Below are positions 8,255-16,729 of a stretch of 64,000 bases of DNA, one piece after another. Source of the DNA: Streptomyces lincolnensis (GTDB lineage: Bacteria; Actinomycetota; Actinomycetes; Streptomycetales; Streptomycetaceae). The stretch's first letter is position 1. The number at the start of each line of letters is the position of its first letter. Below the pieces are notes generated by a model, which made no database searches, had not been told where the DNA came from, and was given only the letters and a program-made list of their open reading frames with translations. Position numbers and translations under genes: made by a program. The stretch spans positions 310,001-374,000 of the forward strand of contig NZ_JAIHON010000006.1 in assembly GCF_021173675.1 (NCBI RefSeq), given 5' to 3'.

Positions 8255-9264
8255 GCCGCCACCTCGTCCTTCGTGTCCTTGCCGCTGTCGTGGGTGTCAT
8301 GTCCGGTGAGGGCGAGGAACACCTCGTCCAGGCTGGGCTGGCCCAGCGAGAAGTTGTCCACGACCACGCCGGTGCGGGCCAGCTCGGCGAGCGCGCGGGC
8401 CGCCTGCTCGGCCGCCCCCTGGCCGTTCGCCGCCCCGGCTCCGACGCGGGCCGTCAGGGCCACGGGATCGGGTTCCAGCTGGACGTCGGCGTCCAGGGCC
8501 AGCCGGAGCACCTGCTCGGCCTGCGGTCGCTGGGCCGGGTCGCGCAGACGCAGATGGACGGAGCCGGCGCCGACGGAGGCCTTCAGCTCGCCCTTGGTGC
8601 CCTCCGCGATCACCCTGCCCTGGTCGATGACGGCGATCCGGGAGGCCAGCTGGTCGGCCTCGTCCAGGTACTGCGTGGTCAGCAGCACGGTGGTGCCCTG
8701 GGCGACGACCGCGCGCACGATGTCCCAGACCTGGTTGCGGCTGCGCGGGTCCAGGCCGGTCGTCGGCTCGTCCAGGAAGAGCAGGTCGGGCGTGTTCAGG
8801 ATGGAGGCGGCGATGTCGATACGGCGCCGCATACCGCCGGAGTAGTGCTTGACCTGCTTGCCGGCCGCGTCCGTGAGGCCGAAGGCCTCCAGCAGCTGCC
8901 CGGCGCGCAGTCGCGCGGCCTTCTTGTCGTGACCGAGGAGGCGGCCCAGCAGGACCAGGTTCTCGGTGCCGGTGAGGTCCTCGTCCACCGAGGCGTACTG
9001 GCCGGTGAGGCTGACCCGGCTGCGGACCTCGTCGGCCTCGCGGACGACGTCGTGGCCGAAGACGTGGGCCTGGCCGCCGTCGGGGCGGAGCAGGGTGGCG
9101 AGCATCTTGACCGTGGTGGTCTTGCCCGCGCCGTTCGGGCCGAGGACGCCGTAGACCGTGCCCGCCGGCACCGCGAGGTCGACTCCGTCGACGGCCCGTG
9201 TCTCGCCGAACGTCTTCACCAGGCCTGCGGTCTCGATGGCCAGGCCGGACGTGTGCTGGCTCAT
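8251..9264 (-). CDS. ABC transporter ATP-binding protein (DrrA-like)
   Basis: ATPase partner of the adjacent permease. Walker A is GPNGAGKTT (residues 42-50), the signature is YSGGMRRR, and Walker B is LLFLDEPTTGLD followed by the H-loop-region LTTQYLDEAD. The C-terminal ~100 residues form the accessory domain of the DrrA subfamily (ends in SLDEVFLALTGH). The 337-residue length is normal. I chose the ATG at 9264 (MSQHTSG) because AAGGA lies 6-8 nt upstream; a longer in-frame start at 9285 lacks a ribosome site. The 193-bp gap to the divergent oxidoreductase gene must hold both promoters. Confidence 0.93.
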   Translation of the reverse strand: MSQHTSGLAIETAGLVKTFGETRAVDGVDLAVPAGTVYGVLGPNGAGKTTTVKMLATLLRPDGGQAHVFGHDVVREADEVRSRVSLTGQYASVDEDLTGTENLVLLGRLLGHDKKAARLRAGQLLEAFGLTDAAGKQVKHYSGGMRRRIDIAASILNTPDLLFLDEPTTGLDPRSRNQVWDIVRAVVAQGTTVLLTTQYLDEADQLASRIAVIDQGRVIAEGTKGELKASVGAGSVHLRLRDPAQRPQAEQVLRLALDADVQLEPDPVALTARVGAGAANGQGAAEQAARALAELARTGVVVDNFSLGQPSLDEVFLALTGHDTHDSGKDTKDEVAA

Positions 9265-9457
9265 GGGGTGTCCTTCCGCGTACATGGGTTACGCATGGGG
9301 AGACCTTTACCGTCGCGCAAACTCATCGGTCCCGCACAGGGTTTTTCCGGGGAACCGGTCGAAGGTCCCAAGGGGGCCGATCCAAGGACCTAGGGGGACG
9401 GTCGTAGACGGGAGGGAGGGGGTGGGTCGAGGCCGCCCGGGGAGTAGCGTCCCCTTC

Positions 9458-10438
9458 ATGCATGCGATCACGATTCCCGAACCTGGTGGTCCCGAGGCGC
9501 TGGTGTGGAGCGAGGTCCCGGATCCCGTGCCCGGCGAGGGCGAGGTGCTCGTCGAGGTGGCGGCCGGCGCCGTGAACCGCGCCGACATCCTCCAGCGGCA
9601 GGGCTTCTACAACCCGCCGCCCGGCGCCTCCCCGTACCCCGGCCTGGAGTGCTCCGGGCGGATCACCGCGCTCGGCACCGGCGTCTCCGGCTGGAGCGTC
9701 GGCGACGAGGTGTGCGCGCTGCTCGCGGGCGGCGGTTACGCCGAGAAGGTGGCCGTCCCGGCCGGACAGCTGCTCCCCGTGCCCAAGGGCGTCGCCCTGG
9801 AGCGGGCCGCCGCGCTCCCGGAGGTGGTGTGCACGGTCTGGTCCAACGTCTTCATGGTCTCCCACCTCCGCCCCGGCGAGACGCTGCTCGTGCACGGCGG
9901 CTCCAGCGGCATCGGCACCATGGCGATCCAGCTGGCCAAGGCGGTCGGCGCGAAGGTCGCCGTGACGGCGGGCACGCGCGCCAAGCTGGACCGCTGTGCG
10001 GAGCTCGGCGCTGACATCCTGGTCAACTACCGGGAGCAGGACTTCGTCGAGGAGGTCAGGCAGGCCACCGGCGGGACGGGGGCCGACGTCATCCTCGACA
10101 ACATGGGGGCCAAGTACCTCGACCGCAACGTCCAGGCCCTCGCCGTCAACGGGCGGCTCGCGATCATCGGCATGCAGGGCGGCATCAAGGCCGAACTGAA
10201 CATCGCCACCCTCCTGAACAAGCGCGCCGCCATCAGCGCGACCTCTCTGCGGGCCCGCCCCCTGGAGGAGAAGGCCGCCATCGTCGCCGCCGTACGCGAA
10301 CACGTCTGGCCCCTCATCGACGGCGGTCACATCATCCCCGTCGTCGACCGCGAAATCCCGATGCGCGAGGCCTCCGCCGCACACCGGGTGGTGGAGGAGA
10401 GCGGCCACGTGGGCAAGGTGCTGCTGGTCACGTCGTAG
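9458..10438 (+). CDS. Zinc-free NADPH:quinone oxidoreductase (MDR superfamily)
   Basis: This 326-residue cytoplasmic enzyme of the quinone reductase (zeta-crystallin/QOR, PIG3-like) branch of medium-chain dehydrogenases. The N-terminal GroES-like domain includes EVAAGAVNRADILQRQGFY. The Rossmann domain begins LLVHGGSSGIGTMAIQLAK, whose GGSSGIGT loop binds NADPH. Cysteine ligands for catalytic zinc are absent, as expected for QORs. The ATG at 9458 starts MHAITIPEPGG, the normal beginning of the family; longer upstream reading in frame is non-coding. The natural substrate is unknown. The gene stands alone and is followed by a small tandem repeat. Confidence 0.92.
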   Translation: MHAITIPEPGGPEALVWSEVPDPVPGEGEVLVEVAAGAVNRADILQRQGFYNPPPGASPYPGLECSGRITALGTGVSGWSVGDEVCALLAGGGYAEKVAVPAGQLLPVPKGVALERAAALPEVVCTVWSNVFMVSHLRPGETLLVHGGSSGIGTMAIQLAKAVGAKVAVTAGTRAKLDRCAELGADILVNYREQDFVEEVRQATGGTGADVILDNMGAKYLDRNVQALAVNGRLAIIGMQGGIKAELNIATLLNKRAAISATSLRARPLEEKAAIVAAVREHVWPLIDGGHIIPVVDREIPMREASAAHRVVEESGHVGKVLLVTS

Positions 10439-10465
10439 AAGGGTCGTAGAAAGGTCGTAGAAGGG
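10432..10465. repeat. Three tandem 11-bp repeats over the stop codon
   Basis: GTCGTAGAA occurs at 10432, 10443 and 10454, an 11-bp period with spacers GG and AG. The first copy contains the TAG stop of the oxidoreductase gene. It is probably the product of slippage and gives further in-line stops. Confidence 0.8.
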
Positions 10466-10509
10466 CCGGGAGACGGCGGGCGGAACGCGGCCCGGCGAGG
10501 CCACAGGGC

Positions 10510-11040
10510 TCAGAGCGTGCCCCGCCGCAGCCGTAGGGCGACGAAGGCGAGGCCCAGGCCCAGGCCGACGAGGATGAGGCCGCCGCCGAGCGGGAGGATG
10601 TGCAGCCGCGGCCCGGCCGACCGTTCGGCGGCCCTGCCGACGGGCTCTCGCGGAAGCCCGGGGGACACCTCCGCCGCGGTCTCCGCCGGTGCTTCCGGTA
10701 CGCCGGTGTAGGCGCCGTCGGACCGGCCGTCCCGGCCGCTGCCCGCGTCCACGCCCGCGTCCTCCGGCCGCCCCGGCCGCTGCCGCCCTTCACCGGCCCG
10801 GCTCCCGGCCCGGGAGGGCGCGGCGGCGGAGGGGGGCGGGGAGGGAGCACGCACGGTCAGGCCGTCCCCCACCGACGCCCACTCACTCCCGTACGCGGAC
10901 TCACTTCCGTACGCCGACTCACCTCCGTACGGACAAAGGACCGCGCTCGCCCCCACCACGACGAGCAGCACCGCGGAACGCAGCGGTCGCAGCGACCGCG
11001 GTGATCGCGGCAGGCGCGGCAGACGTGGGCAGGCAGTCAC
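10510..11040 (-). CDS. Hypothetical secreted/membrane protein with C-terminal anchor
   Basis: I do not recognise this 176-residue protein. An Arg-rich start (RLPRLPRSPRSLRPLRS) is followed by a hydrophobic segment (AVLLVVVGASAVLC), a likely signal peptide. Then come tandem GSESAY-type repeats, encoded by three 17-18-bp DNA repeats at about 10887-10940, a long Pro/Ala/Gly/Arg-rich disordered region, and one C-terminal TM segment (LGGGLILVGLGLGLAFVAL) ending in RLRRGTL. This layout suggests a cell-surface protein anchored by its C-terminus. The start is probably the GTG at 11040, but it has no obvious ribosome site. It lies between quinone reductase and bpa and diverges from bpa. Confidence 0.6.
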   Translation of the reverse strand: MTACPRLPRLPRSPRSLRPLRSAVLLVVVGASAVLCPYGGESAYGSESAYGSEWASVGDGLTVRAPSPPPSAAAPSRAGSRAGEGRQRPGRPEDAGVDAGSGRDGRSDGAYTGVPEAPAETAAEVSPGLPREPVGRAAERSAGPRLHILPLGGGLILVGLGLGLAFVALRLRRGTL

Positions 11041-11176
11041 GGGACAACCGTGACATTCGGCCGTTACCCCGGCATTCCGGGGCGGTCCGGAGGAGCGATA
11101 CGGCGTGGGAACGGTGGATCAGGCTTCGGCGGGGGCACCACGGTGGTGAGGTGTAGGCGTGCGAGAGAATGGCGGC

Positions 11177-11716
11177 ATGGAGATGCCGAGGAACGAACGG
11201 TCGCCGGAGAACCCCCAGATCCTTGTCGTGGGTCAGGACGGGATGGCCATCGGTGGCGGAGGAGACGAGGACTCCCGCGAGGTTCCCGTGACGGAGATGG
11301 TCGAACAGCCCGCGAAGGTCATGCGGATCGGCAGCATGATCAAGCAGCTGCTCGAAGAGGTCCGCGTGGCTCCCCTCGACGAGGCGAGCCGGGTCCGCCT
11401 CAAGGAGATCCACGCCAGCTCGGTGAAGGAGCTGGAGGACGGTCTTGCCCCGGAGCTGGTCGAGGAGCTGGAGCGGCTCTCCCTGCCGTTCACGGACGAG
11501 GCGACCCCGAGCGACGCGGAACTGCGGATCGCGCAGGCGCAGTTGGTCGGCTGGCTGGAGGGGCTCTTCCACGGGATCCAGACCACGCTGTTCGCCCAGC
11601 AGATGGCCGCGCGTGCCCAGCTGGAGCAGATGCGCCGGGCCCTTCCGCCGGGTGTCGGCCACGACGGCGACGACGGCGGCCACCAGGCCGGCCGCTCGGG
11701 CGGGCCGTACTTGTAA
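11177..11716 (+). CDS. bpa: Bacterial proteasome activator Bpa (PafE-like)
   Basis: Bpa forms a dodecameric ring that docks on the 20S proteasome and lets unfolded proteins enter without ATP. The 179-residue protein matches the family: a flexible N-terminus (NPQILVVGQDGMAI), a helical core (VMRIGSMIKQLLEEVR, LKEIHASSVKELEDGL, LRIAQAQLVGWLEGLFHG), a Gly/Asp-rich tail and the C-terminal docking residues GGPYL, equivalent to the GQYL tail of the mycobacterial protein. I use ATG 11177; ATG 11183 and GTG 11159 are alternatives, none with a strong ribosome site. It is separated from the convergent kinase gene by a strong hairpin. No proteasome genes are in the window. Confidence 0.93.
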   Translation: MEMPRNERSPENPQILVVGQDGMAIGGGGDEDSREVPVTEMVEQPAKVMRIGSMIKQLLEEVRVAPLDEASRVRLKEIHASSVKELEDGLAPELVEELERLSLPFTDEATPSDAELRIAQAQLVGWLEGLFHGIQTTLFAQQMAARAQLEQMRRALPPGVGHDGDDGGHQAGRSGGPYL

Positions 11717-11757
11717 GACCCGACCTGCTTGTAAGCCCACCGCCCACCCATGACGAA

Positions 11758-11783
11758 GGCCCGGCAGCCAGCGCTGCCGGGCC
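11758..11783. terminator. Bidirectional hairpin terminator between bpa and kinase gene
   Basis: GGCCCGGCAGC (11758-11768), loop CAGC, and GCTGCCGGGCC (11773-11783) make a perfect 11-bp stem with a tetraloop. It sits between two convergent genes and can serve both. Confidence 0.85.
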
Positions 11784-11820
11784 CTGTCACGTCACGCGCG
11801 TCGGACGGGACGAACGCGGC

Positions 11821-13485
11821 TCACGCCGGATTGCCCGTGGAGACGTCGAACTGCATCTTCGGCGGGTTCTTCGGGTCGAAGTCGGTGCCCGCGTCAGGGA
11901 ACTGCTGGATCACGGCACCGTCGCCGTAGGTGTTCTCGTCCACCTTGTTGATCTTGTAGTGCCATCCGGCGGCCTGCAGGCACTTGAGGACCGAGTCCCA
12001 GTTCTTGTACTGGAAGCTCGGCATCCGCACCTGGTCGGGGTCGTTGTACGACTCGGCCGGCTCGGTGCACTCGGTCGTCTCGACCGTCTTGGTCGTGTCC
12101 GGCCCGCGGTAGCCCGCCGCCTGGGTCGCCGAGGTCGAGGGGCTTGCGCTGCTGTCGCCCCCCGCCTCGTTGTCACCGCCGCTGTTCAGCAGCAGCGCCG
12201 CGAGCAGACCGCCGACGGCGATCAGGGAGACGGCGATCGACCCGATGATCACCGGCTTGTTGCTCTTGCCGCCACCGCCCCCACCGGAGGCCGCGGTCGC
12301 GGTCTGCGGGGTGAGGTTGTACGGCGGCGGGGTCGACGGGGACTGGTGCGGCGCGTAGGACGCCGGGCCCGGGGTCGGGTAGCCGCTCTGCTGCGGATAG
12401 CCGTACGACGGGGCGGGCGTCGACGGCGGCGGGGTGCCGTGCGGAGCCGGAGTGCCGTACGGGCTCGGCGTCGGGGCCGGCTGGTACGGCGTCTGCACGC
12501 TGCCCTGGGGCGGCGGCGTCTGGTCGACCGGCGGGAACACCGCGGAGCCGACACCGGCGCCGCTCGACGTCTGCACGCCCGGCACGATGCTCGGGGCGGC
12601 GGCCTGGAAGGAGGAGGCCACGCGCAGACACTCGTCGCGCATGGCCTCGGCGCTCGGAAAACGCTCGTTCGGGTTCTTCTTGAGCGCGCGGGCGACCAGC
12701 GCGTCCACGGCCGGCGGAAGCGAACGGTTGATCGAGGAGGGAGCCACCGGCTCCTCCTGGACGTGCGCGTACGCTATGGCCAGCGGCGAGTCCGCGTCGA
12801 ACGGCAGCCGCCCGGTGACCAGCTGGAACAGCATGATGCCGACCGAGTAGAGGTCGGACCGGGCGTCCACGCCGCGGCCGAGGGCCTGCTCCGGCGAGAG
12901 GTACTGCGGGGTGCCGACGACCATGCCGGTCTGGGTCATGGAGGTGACCCCGGACTGCATGGCGCGGGCGATGCCGAAGTCCATCACCTTCACCACGCCA
13001 CGCTTGGTCATCATCACGTTGCCCGGCTTGATGTCCCGGTGGACCAGGCCCATCTCGTGGCTGATCTCCAGGGCCGCCAGCACGTCCGCGGTGATCTTCA
13101 GCGCCTTGTCGGCGGGCATCGCGCCGTACTGCTGCACGTCCGCGTTGAGGACCGAGCCGAGCGGTTGGCCCTCGACGTACTCCATGACGATGTACGGCAT
13201 CGTCGTGCCGTCCAGCTCGTCCTCGCCGGTGTCGAAGACCGAGACGATGTTGGTGTGCGTGAGCTTGGCCACGGCCTGGGCCTCACGGCGGAAACGCTCG
13301 CGGAAGGCCTGTTCCCGACCCAGCTCGGTGTGGAGCGTCTTGATCGCGACCTGGCGGTCCAGCACCGCGTCGTAGGCGAGATGTACCGAGGCCATGCCGC
13401 CCTCGCCGAGCAGATCGCGCAGCTGATAGCGGCCACCGGCCAGCGCACGCCCCGCATAGCGGCCGTGTGCGGAGTCCTGGCTCAT
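11821..13485 (-). CDS. PknB-type transmembrane Ser/Thr kinase with single PASTA domain
   Basis: Cytoplasmic kinase domain at about residues 20-280: glycine loop GEGGMASV (27-34), ATP lysine K49, catalytic HRD at 149-151, DFG at 169-171 and the activation segment TSMTQTGMVVGTPQYLSPEQ. A long Pro/Tyr/Gln-rich juxtamembrane linker (about 310-395) leads to one TM helix (VIIGSIAVSLIAVGGLLAALLL). The extracellular part ends in one PASTA domain (MPSFQYKNWDSVLKCLQAAGW to the end); such domains bind muropeptides or lipid II in PknB kinases (family knowledge). All catalytic residues are present, so it should be active, probably sensing cell-wall state. The ATG at 13485 gives MSQDSAHGRYAG. It is divergent from a second kinase gene. 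Confidence 0.94.
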   Translation of the reverse strand: MSQDSAHGRYAGRALAGGRYQLRDLLGEGGMASVHLAYDAVLDRQVAIKTLHTELGREQAFRERFRREAQAVAKLTHTNIVSVFDTGEDELDGTTMPYIVMEYVEGQPLGSVLNADVQQYGAMPADKALKITADVLAALEISHEMGLVHRDIKPGNVMMTKRGVVKVMDFGIARAMQSGVTSMTQTGMVVGTPQYLSPEQALGRGVDARSDLYSVGIMLFQLVTGRLPFDADSPLAIAYAHVQEEPVAPSSINRSLPPAVDALVARALKKNPNERFPSAEAMRDECLRVASSFQAAAPSIVPGVQTSSGAGVGSAVFPPVDQTPPPQGSVQTPYQPAPTPSPYGTPAPHGTPPPSTPAPSYGYPQQSGYPTPGPASYAPHQSPSTPPPYNLTPQTATAASGGGGGGKSNKPVIIGSIAVSLIAVGGLLAALLLNSGGDNEAGGDSSASPSTSATQAAGYRGPDTTKTVETTECTEPAESYNDPDQVRMPSFQYKNWDSVLKCLQAAGWHYKINKVDENTYGDGAVIQQFPDAGTDFDPKNPPKMQFDVSTGNPA

Positions 13486-13845
13486 GTTCTGTGTCCCCCA
13501 TAGCCTTTCGCGCGCCGGCGAGTGTCGTCCTGCCGAAAGGATCCCGAAAATTCGTTGATCCAGTGTCTAATCCCGGCCAAGTCTGCCGGAGGGCACTGAC
13601 ACGTCAAGTTCGGTGCCCGTTCCGTGACCGTACGCGAAAGAAGCGTCGCGGAAGCGTTACAGCGGGCGTACGGCCGGCACACAGGATTTGCACGCCGACA
13701 CGTCGGACGGGTTTGATGGCCGGTCCGTCTCGGGCCGGTCCCCGGGGCCTTCCCGGACCGGCGGGTTGCGCGGAGGCTGTAGCGTGGCCGACGGAGACCG
13801 TAACAACACCGCGCGCACCGCGGGCAGAAACGACGGCGAGGACTG
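13486..13845. promoter_or_regulatory. Divergent control region between two kinase genes (360 bp)
   Basis: This gap has no convincing gene. It must hold promoters for both kinase genes. On the plus strand TTGCGC (about 13767) with TAGCGT 15-17 bp further is a possible -35/-10 pair for the 13846 gene. An imperfect GC-rich hairpin lies around 13729-13765 (CCGGTCCG ... CGGACCGG). Codon-phase bias is absent. Confidence 0.4.
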
Positions 13846-15426
13846 ATGGCACAGCAGCGCGCTCAGGGCCCGTCCGACCCCGAGGCGACTGGCGGCGGGA
13901 TGTCAGATGCGCCGGAGCTGTGGGGTAACGGCGGGCTGGTCGGTGACGGCCGATATCGGCTGACCCGCAGACTCGGCCGGGGCGGCATGGCAGAGGTGTT
14001 CGCCGCCGAGGACGTGCGTCTCGGGCGTACCGTGGCGGTCAAGCTGCTGCGTGCCGACCTCGCCGAGGACCCCGTCTCCAAGGCCCGCTTCACGCGCGAG
14101 GCCCAGTCGGTGGCCGGGCTCAACCACCACGCGATCGTCGCCGTGTACGACTCCGGCGAGGACTTCGTGGGCGGCCAGTCCGTGCCGTACATCGTGATGG
14201 AGATCGTCGAAGGGCGCACCATCCGCGACCTCCTCCTCAACGCCGAGGCGCCCGGCCCCGAGCAGGCCCTGATCATCGTCTCGGGTGTCCTGGAGGCGCT
14301 CGCCTATTCGCACCAGCACGGCATCGTGCACCGCGACATCAAACCCGCCAACGTGATCATCACGCACAACGGCGCGGTGAAGGTGATGGACTTCGGCATC
14401 GCCCGCGCGCTGCACGGCGCGTCCACGACGATGACTCAAACCGGCATGGTCATGGGCACCCCGCAGTACCTCTCCCCGGAGCAGGCCCTCGGCAAGGCCG
14501 TCGACCACCGCTCCGACCTGTACGCGACCGGCTGTCTGCTCTACGAACTCCTCGCGCTGCGGCCCCCCTTCACCGGTGAGACCCCGCTGTCGGTGGTCTA
14601 CCAGCACGTCCAGGACATCCCGACGCCGCCGTCGGAGGTCTCCGACGGCGTCCCGCCGGAGCTCGACGGCCTCGTCATGCGCTCGCTCGCCAAGGAGCCC
14701 GACGACCGCTTCCAGACGGCCGAGGAGATGCGCGGCCTGGTCCAGTACGGCCTGCAGATGCTGTACGAGCAGGGCGGCCACACCGGGACCTGGAACACCG
14801 GCCCCGTCGACATGCACGACGGCCGGCAGACCCCGTCGTCCGGTTTCGCGAGCACGACCGTGCTGCCGCACGGCGCCGACGCCTCCGGCACCACGCAGAT
14901 CCCGCAGCAGATCCTGCCCGCCGGCTACGGCGGCGGGGACGACGGCGGCTTCGAGGGGGGCGGCAACCGGGGCAGCGGCCGCGGCAAGCTGTGGATCCTC
15001 GCCGTCCTGGCGGTGATCGCCATCGCGGCGGGCGTCGCGCTGGCGCTGAACAGCGGCGGCGACAAGAACCCCGGCGACGGCACCACGCAGTCGCCGACCA
15101 CCTCGCAGACCACCGACGAGGCGACGCCCAGCGAGACGCCGAGCGACGACACCGGCGACGAGCCGACGGACACCAGCACCGACACCGGCACGAGCACGGG
15201 CTCCAACGGGGACTACACGCCCTCGTACACCCCGTCCTACACGCCGTCGCCGACCACGCAGCAGCCGACGGAGGACCCGACGGCGGATCCGACCACGCAG
15301 CAGCCGACGGAGGACCCGACGCCGTCCGACGAGCCGACGCCGTCGGACGAGCCCACGGACACGATCGGCGGCACCATCGAGGGTGGCGGCAACGGTGGCG
15401 CCGACGGTGGCGGCACCGGCGGCTGA
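13846..15426 (+). CDS. Transmembrane Ser/Thr kinase with Thr/Pro-rich extracellular tail
   Basis: The kinase domain starts near residue 36: LGRGGMAEVF loop, lysine K66, HRD at 162-164, DFG at 182-184 and activation segment TTMTQTGMVMGTPQYLSPEQ, almost identical to its neighbour's. After a linker comes one TM helix (LWILAVLAVIAIAAGVALAL), then an extracellular region of about 140 residues made of Thr/Ser/Pro/Asp repeats (TPSYTPSYTPS, QQPTEDPT twice, PSDEPTPSDEPTD) and a Gly-rich end. No PASTA domain is present, so the outside part looks like a wall-spanning stalk or O-glycosylated tail rather than a ligand domain. The ATG at 13846 is preferred; M19 is an alternative. Probably paralogous to the divergent PASTA kinase. 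Confidence 0.93.
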   Translation: MAQQRAQGPSDPEATGGGMSDAPELWGNGGLVGDGRYRLTRRLGRGGMAEVFAAEDVRLGRTVAVKLLRADLAEDPVSKARFTREAQSVAGLNHHAIVAVYDSGEDFVGGQSVPYIVMEIVEGRTIRDLLLNAEAPGPEQALIIVSGVLEALAYSHQHGIVHRDIKPANVIITHNGAVKVMDFGIARALHGASTTMTQTGMVMGTPQYLSPEQALGKAVDHRSDLYATGCLLYELLALRPPFTGETPLSVVYQHVQDIPTPPSEVSDGVPPELDGLVMRSLAKEPDDRFQTAEEMRGLVQYGLQMLYEQGGHTGTWNTGPVDMHDGRQTPSSGFASTTVLPHGADASGTTQIPQQILPAGYGGGDDGGFEGGGNRGSGRGKLWILAVLAVIAIAAGVALALNSGGDKNPGDGTTQSPTTSQTTDEATPSETPSDDTGDEPTDTSTDTGTSTGSNGDYTPSYTPSYTPSPTTQQPTEDPTADPTTQQPTEDPTPSDEPTPSDEPTDTIGGTIEGGGNGGADGGGTGG

Positions 15427-15452
15427 CCGGCCCCCTCGCCTCAAGCAGCCTT

Positions 15453-15494
15453 CACGCGCGCGTGCGGCCCGGAAACGGGCTCCACGCGCGCGTG
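15453..15494. repeat. Two copies of palindrome CACGCGCGCGTG
   Basis: The 12-bp palindrome occurs at 15453-15464 and 15483-15494 between the kinase gene and the APH-like gene. A third copy is at 17243-17254 in front of the PPOX-like gene. Alternating purine-pyrimidine composition could favour Z-DNA or a protein site. Confidence 0.6.
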
Positions 15495-15559
15495 GCGTTC
15501 TGCGGCGTGTGTGTACGGCTGTCCGCCTCGGCCCGCGAACGCCTCCCTCGCACACGGCG

Positions 15560-16663
15560 TCAGTCCGCGAACGCCTCGCACACCGCCTCGTAGCGCCGCG
15601 TCCACCACACCGCGAGCGCGGAGGCCGCCGGGAACTGGGGGTCGGCGCGGGTGTCCCCGCGCTCGTAGTGCCAGCGCAGCATCCAGAAGTCGTTCAGTCG
15701 CTCCCACCACACCCGGTGCACGGCCGCCGTGAGCTGTGAGGGCGTGGCCCCCGCGGTACGCCGGTACGCGCGCGCGTACGCCCGGACCTTCGGCAGGTCG
15801 AGGGCGCCCGCGGGCCGTACGAAGAAGATCGCGGCGGCGCGTACGGCCTCCTCGGCGCGGGGTTTGACGCCGAGCCGGTCCCAGTCGACGATCGCGGCCG
15901 GGGCGTCGCCCTTGTAGAGCAGGTTGAACGGGTGGAAGTCCCCGTGCACCCAGCCCACCGAGCCGCCACGCGGAGGCCGCCGGTCGGCGTGCTGTTCCAG
16001 GAGCTCGCGCCGCTCCAGGAGGCGGTGACGGGCCAGCTCGTCGAAGGAGTCGGCGGGGCGGTGCCGGCGGACCCGGACGAGCAGCGCGTCGATGAGGGCG
16101 AAGGTGTCGGCGGGGTCGGGGCTGTCCACGGGGTCGGGGCTGCCGGCCGGGTCGGGGCGGTGGGAGGCCGGCAGGCGCTCGGCGGCGTGGCGGCTCGCGT
16201 CCGGTTCCGCACGCGCCCGCGTGTGCGTCGGCATCACGCGCTCCAGACTCGCGTGCACCACCCCGAGAAGCGCCCCCAGCCGTTCGCACTGCGCGGGGGT
16301 GAGCTGACCGCCGTGCCGGTGCCGGCCGTCGATCCAGGGGTGCAGGGCGTACGTGTGGCCGCCGACGACGGCGACCGTACGGCCCTCGCGGTCGGCCAGC
16401 GGCGGCGCCACGGGAACGCCCAGGCGAGCCAGGCGCTCGGTGGCCCGGTGCTGACGGGCGATCGCCGCGGGGTCGGCGGTCTCGGGGTCGAAGTGGTGCT
16501 TGAGGAAGTAGCGGCCGCGGGTCGTGCACAGCCGGTAGCCGCGGTTGAGCAGCCCTTGGTCGACGGGCTCGCAGGCGAGGACGGAACCGGCGGCGTACTG
16601 CCGGAGGAGGGCGCCCAGCGGGGGCGTGTGGGGCGTGGGGGGTGGTACACAAGAGCGCGGCAC
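15560..16663 (-). CDS. APH-family phosphotransferase (aminoglycoside phosphotransferase/choline-kinase-like)
   Basis: This 367-residue soluble kinase has the family's catalytic loop WVHGDFHPFNLLY (HGDxHxxN) and the metal-binding IVDWDRLG near the C-terminal third. The N-terminal ATP-binding lobe includes RGYRLCTTRGRYFLKHHF, where the FLK lysine contacts ATP. An unusual insertion of DPxDSPDPAD-type repeats sits near residue 175. Such proteins phosphorylate small hydroxylated molecules; the substrate here cannot be told and resistance should not be assumed. The ATG at 16663 gives MPRSCVPPP. It is transcribed away from the PPOX-like gene, but on the same strand and possibly co-transcribed. Confidence 0.88.
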   Translation of the reverse strand: MPRSCVPPPTPHTPPLGALLRQYAAGSVLACEPVDQGLLNRGYRLCTTRGRYFLKHHFDPETADPAAIARQHRATERLARLGVPVAPPLADREGRTVAVVGGHTYALHPWIDGRHRHGGQLTPAQCERLGALLGVVHASLERVMPTHTRARAEPDASRHAAERLPASHRPDPAGSPDPVDSPDPADTFALIDALLVRVRRHRPADSFDELARHRLLERRELLEQHADRRPPRGGSVGWVHGDFHPFNLLYKGDAPAAIVDWDRLGVKPRAEEAVRAAAIFFVRPAGALDLPKVRAYARAYRRTAGATPSQLTAAVHRVWWERLNDFWMLRWHYERGDTRADPQFPAASALAVWWTRRYEAVCEAFAD

Positions 16664-16729
16664 GCTGCCCGATGCTAAGGCACGATTCAGGCCTCTGAGC
16701 TGGGCGTTGTCACAGTCAGTCGCATTCTG

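Noticed and set aside
7406..9264. DrrAB exporter as part of a natural-product gene cluster
   Set aside because: No biosynthetic enzymes lie nearby; the transporter stands among core housekeeping genes.
11050..13503. Long plus-strand open frame of over 800 codons opposite the PASTA kinase and bpa region
   Set aside because: It runs antisense to a complete kinase with all catalytic motifs; in high-GC DNA such shadows are usual and this one is Arg/Gly/Val-rich without any domain.
15560..16663. Antibiotic resistance gene
   Set aside because: The APH-like motif alone does not predict resistance; the family has many other substrates and no biosynthetic cluster is adjacent.
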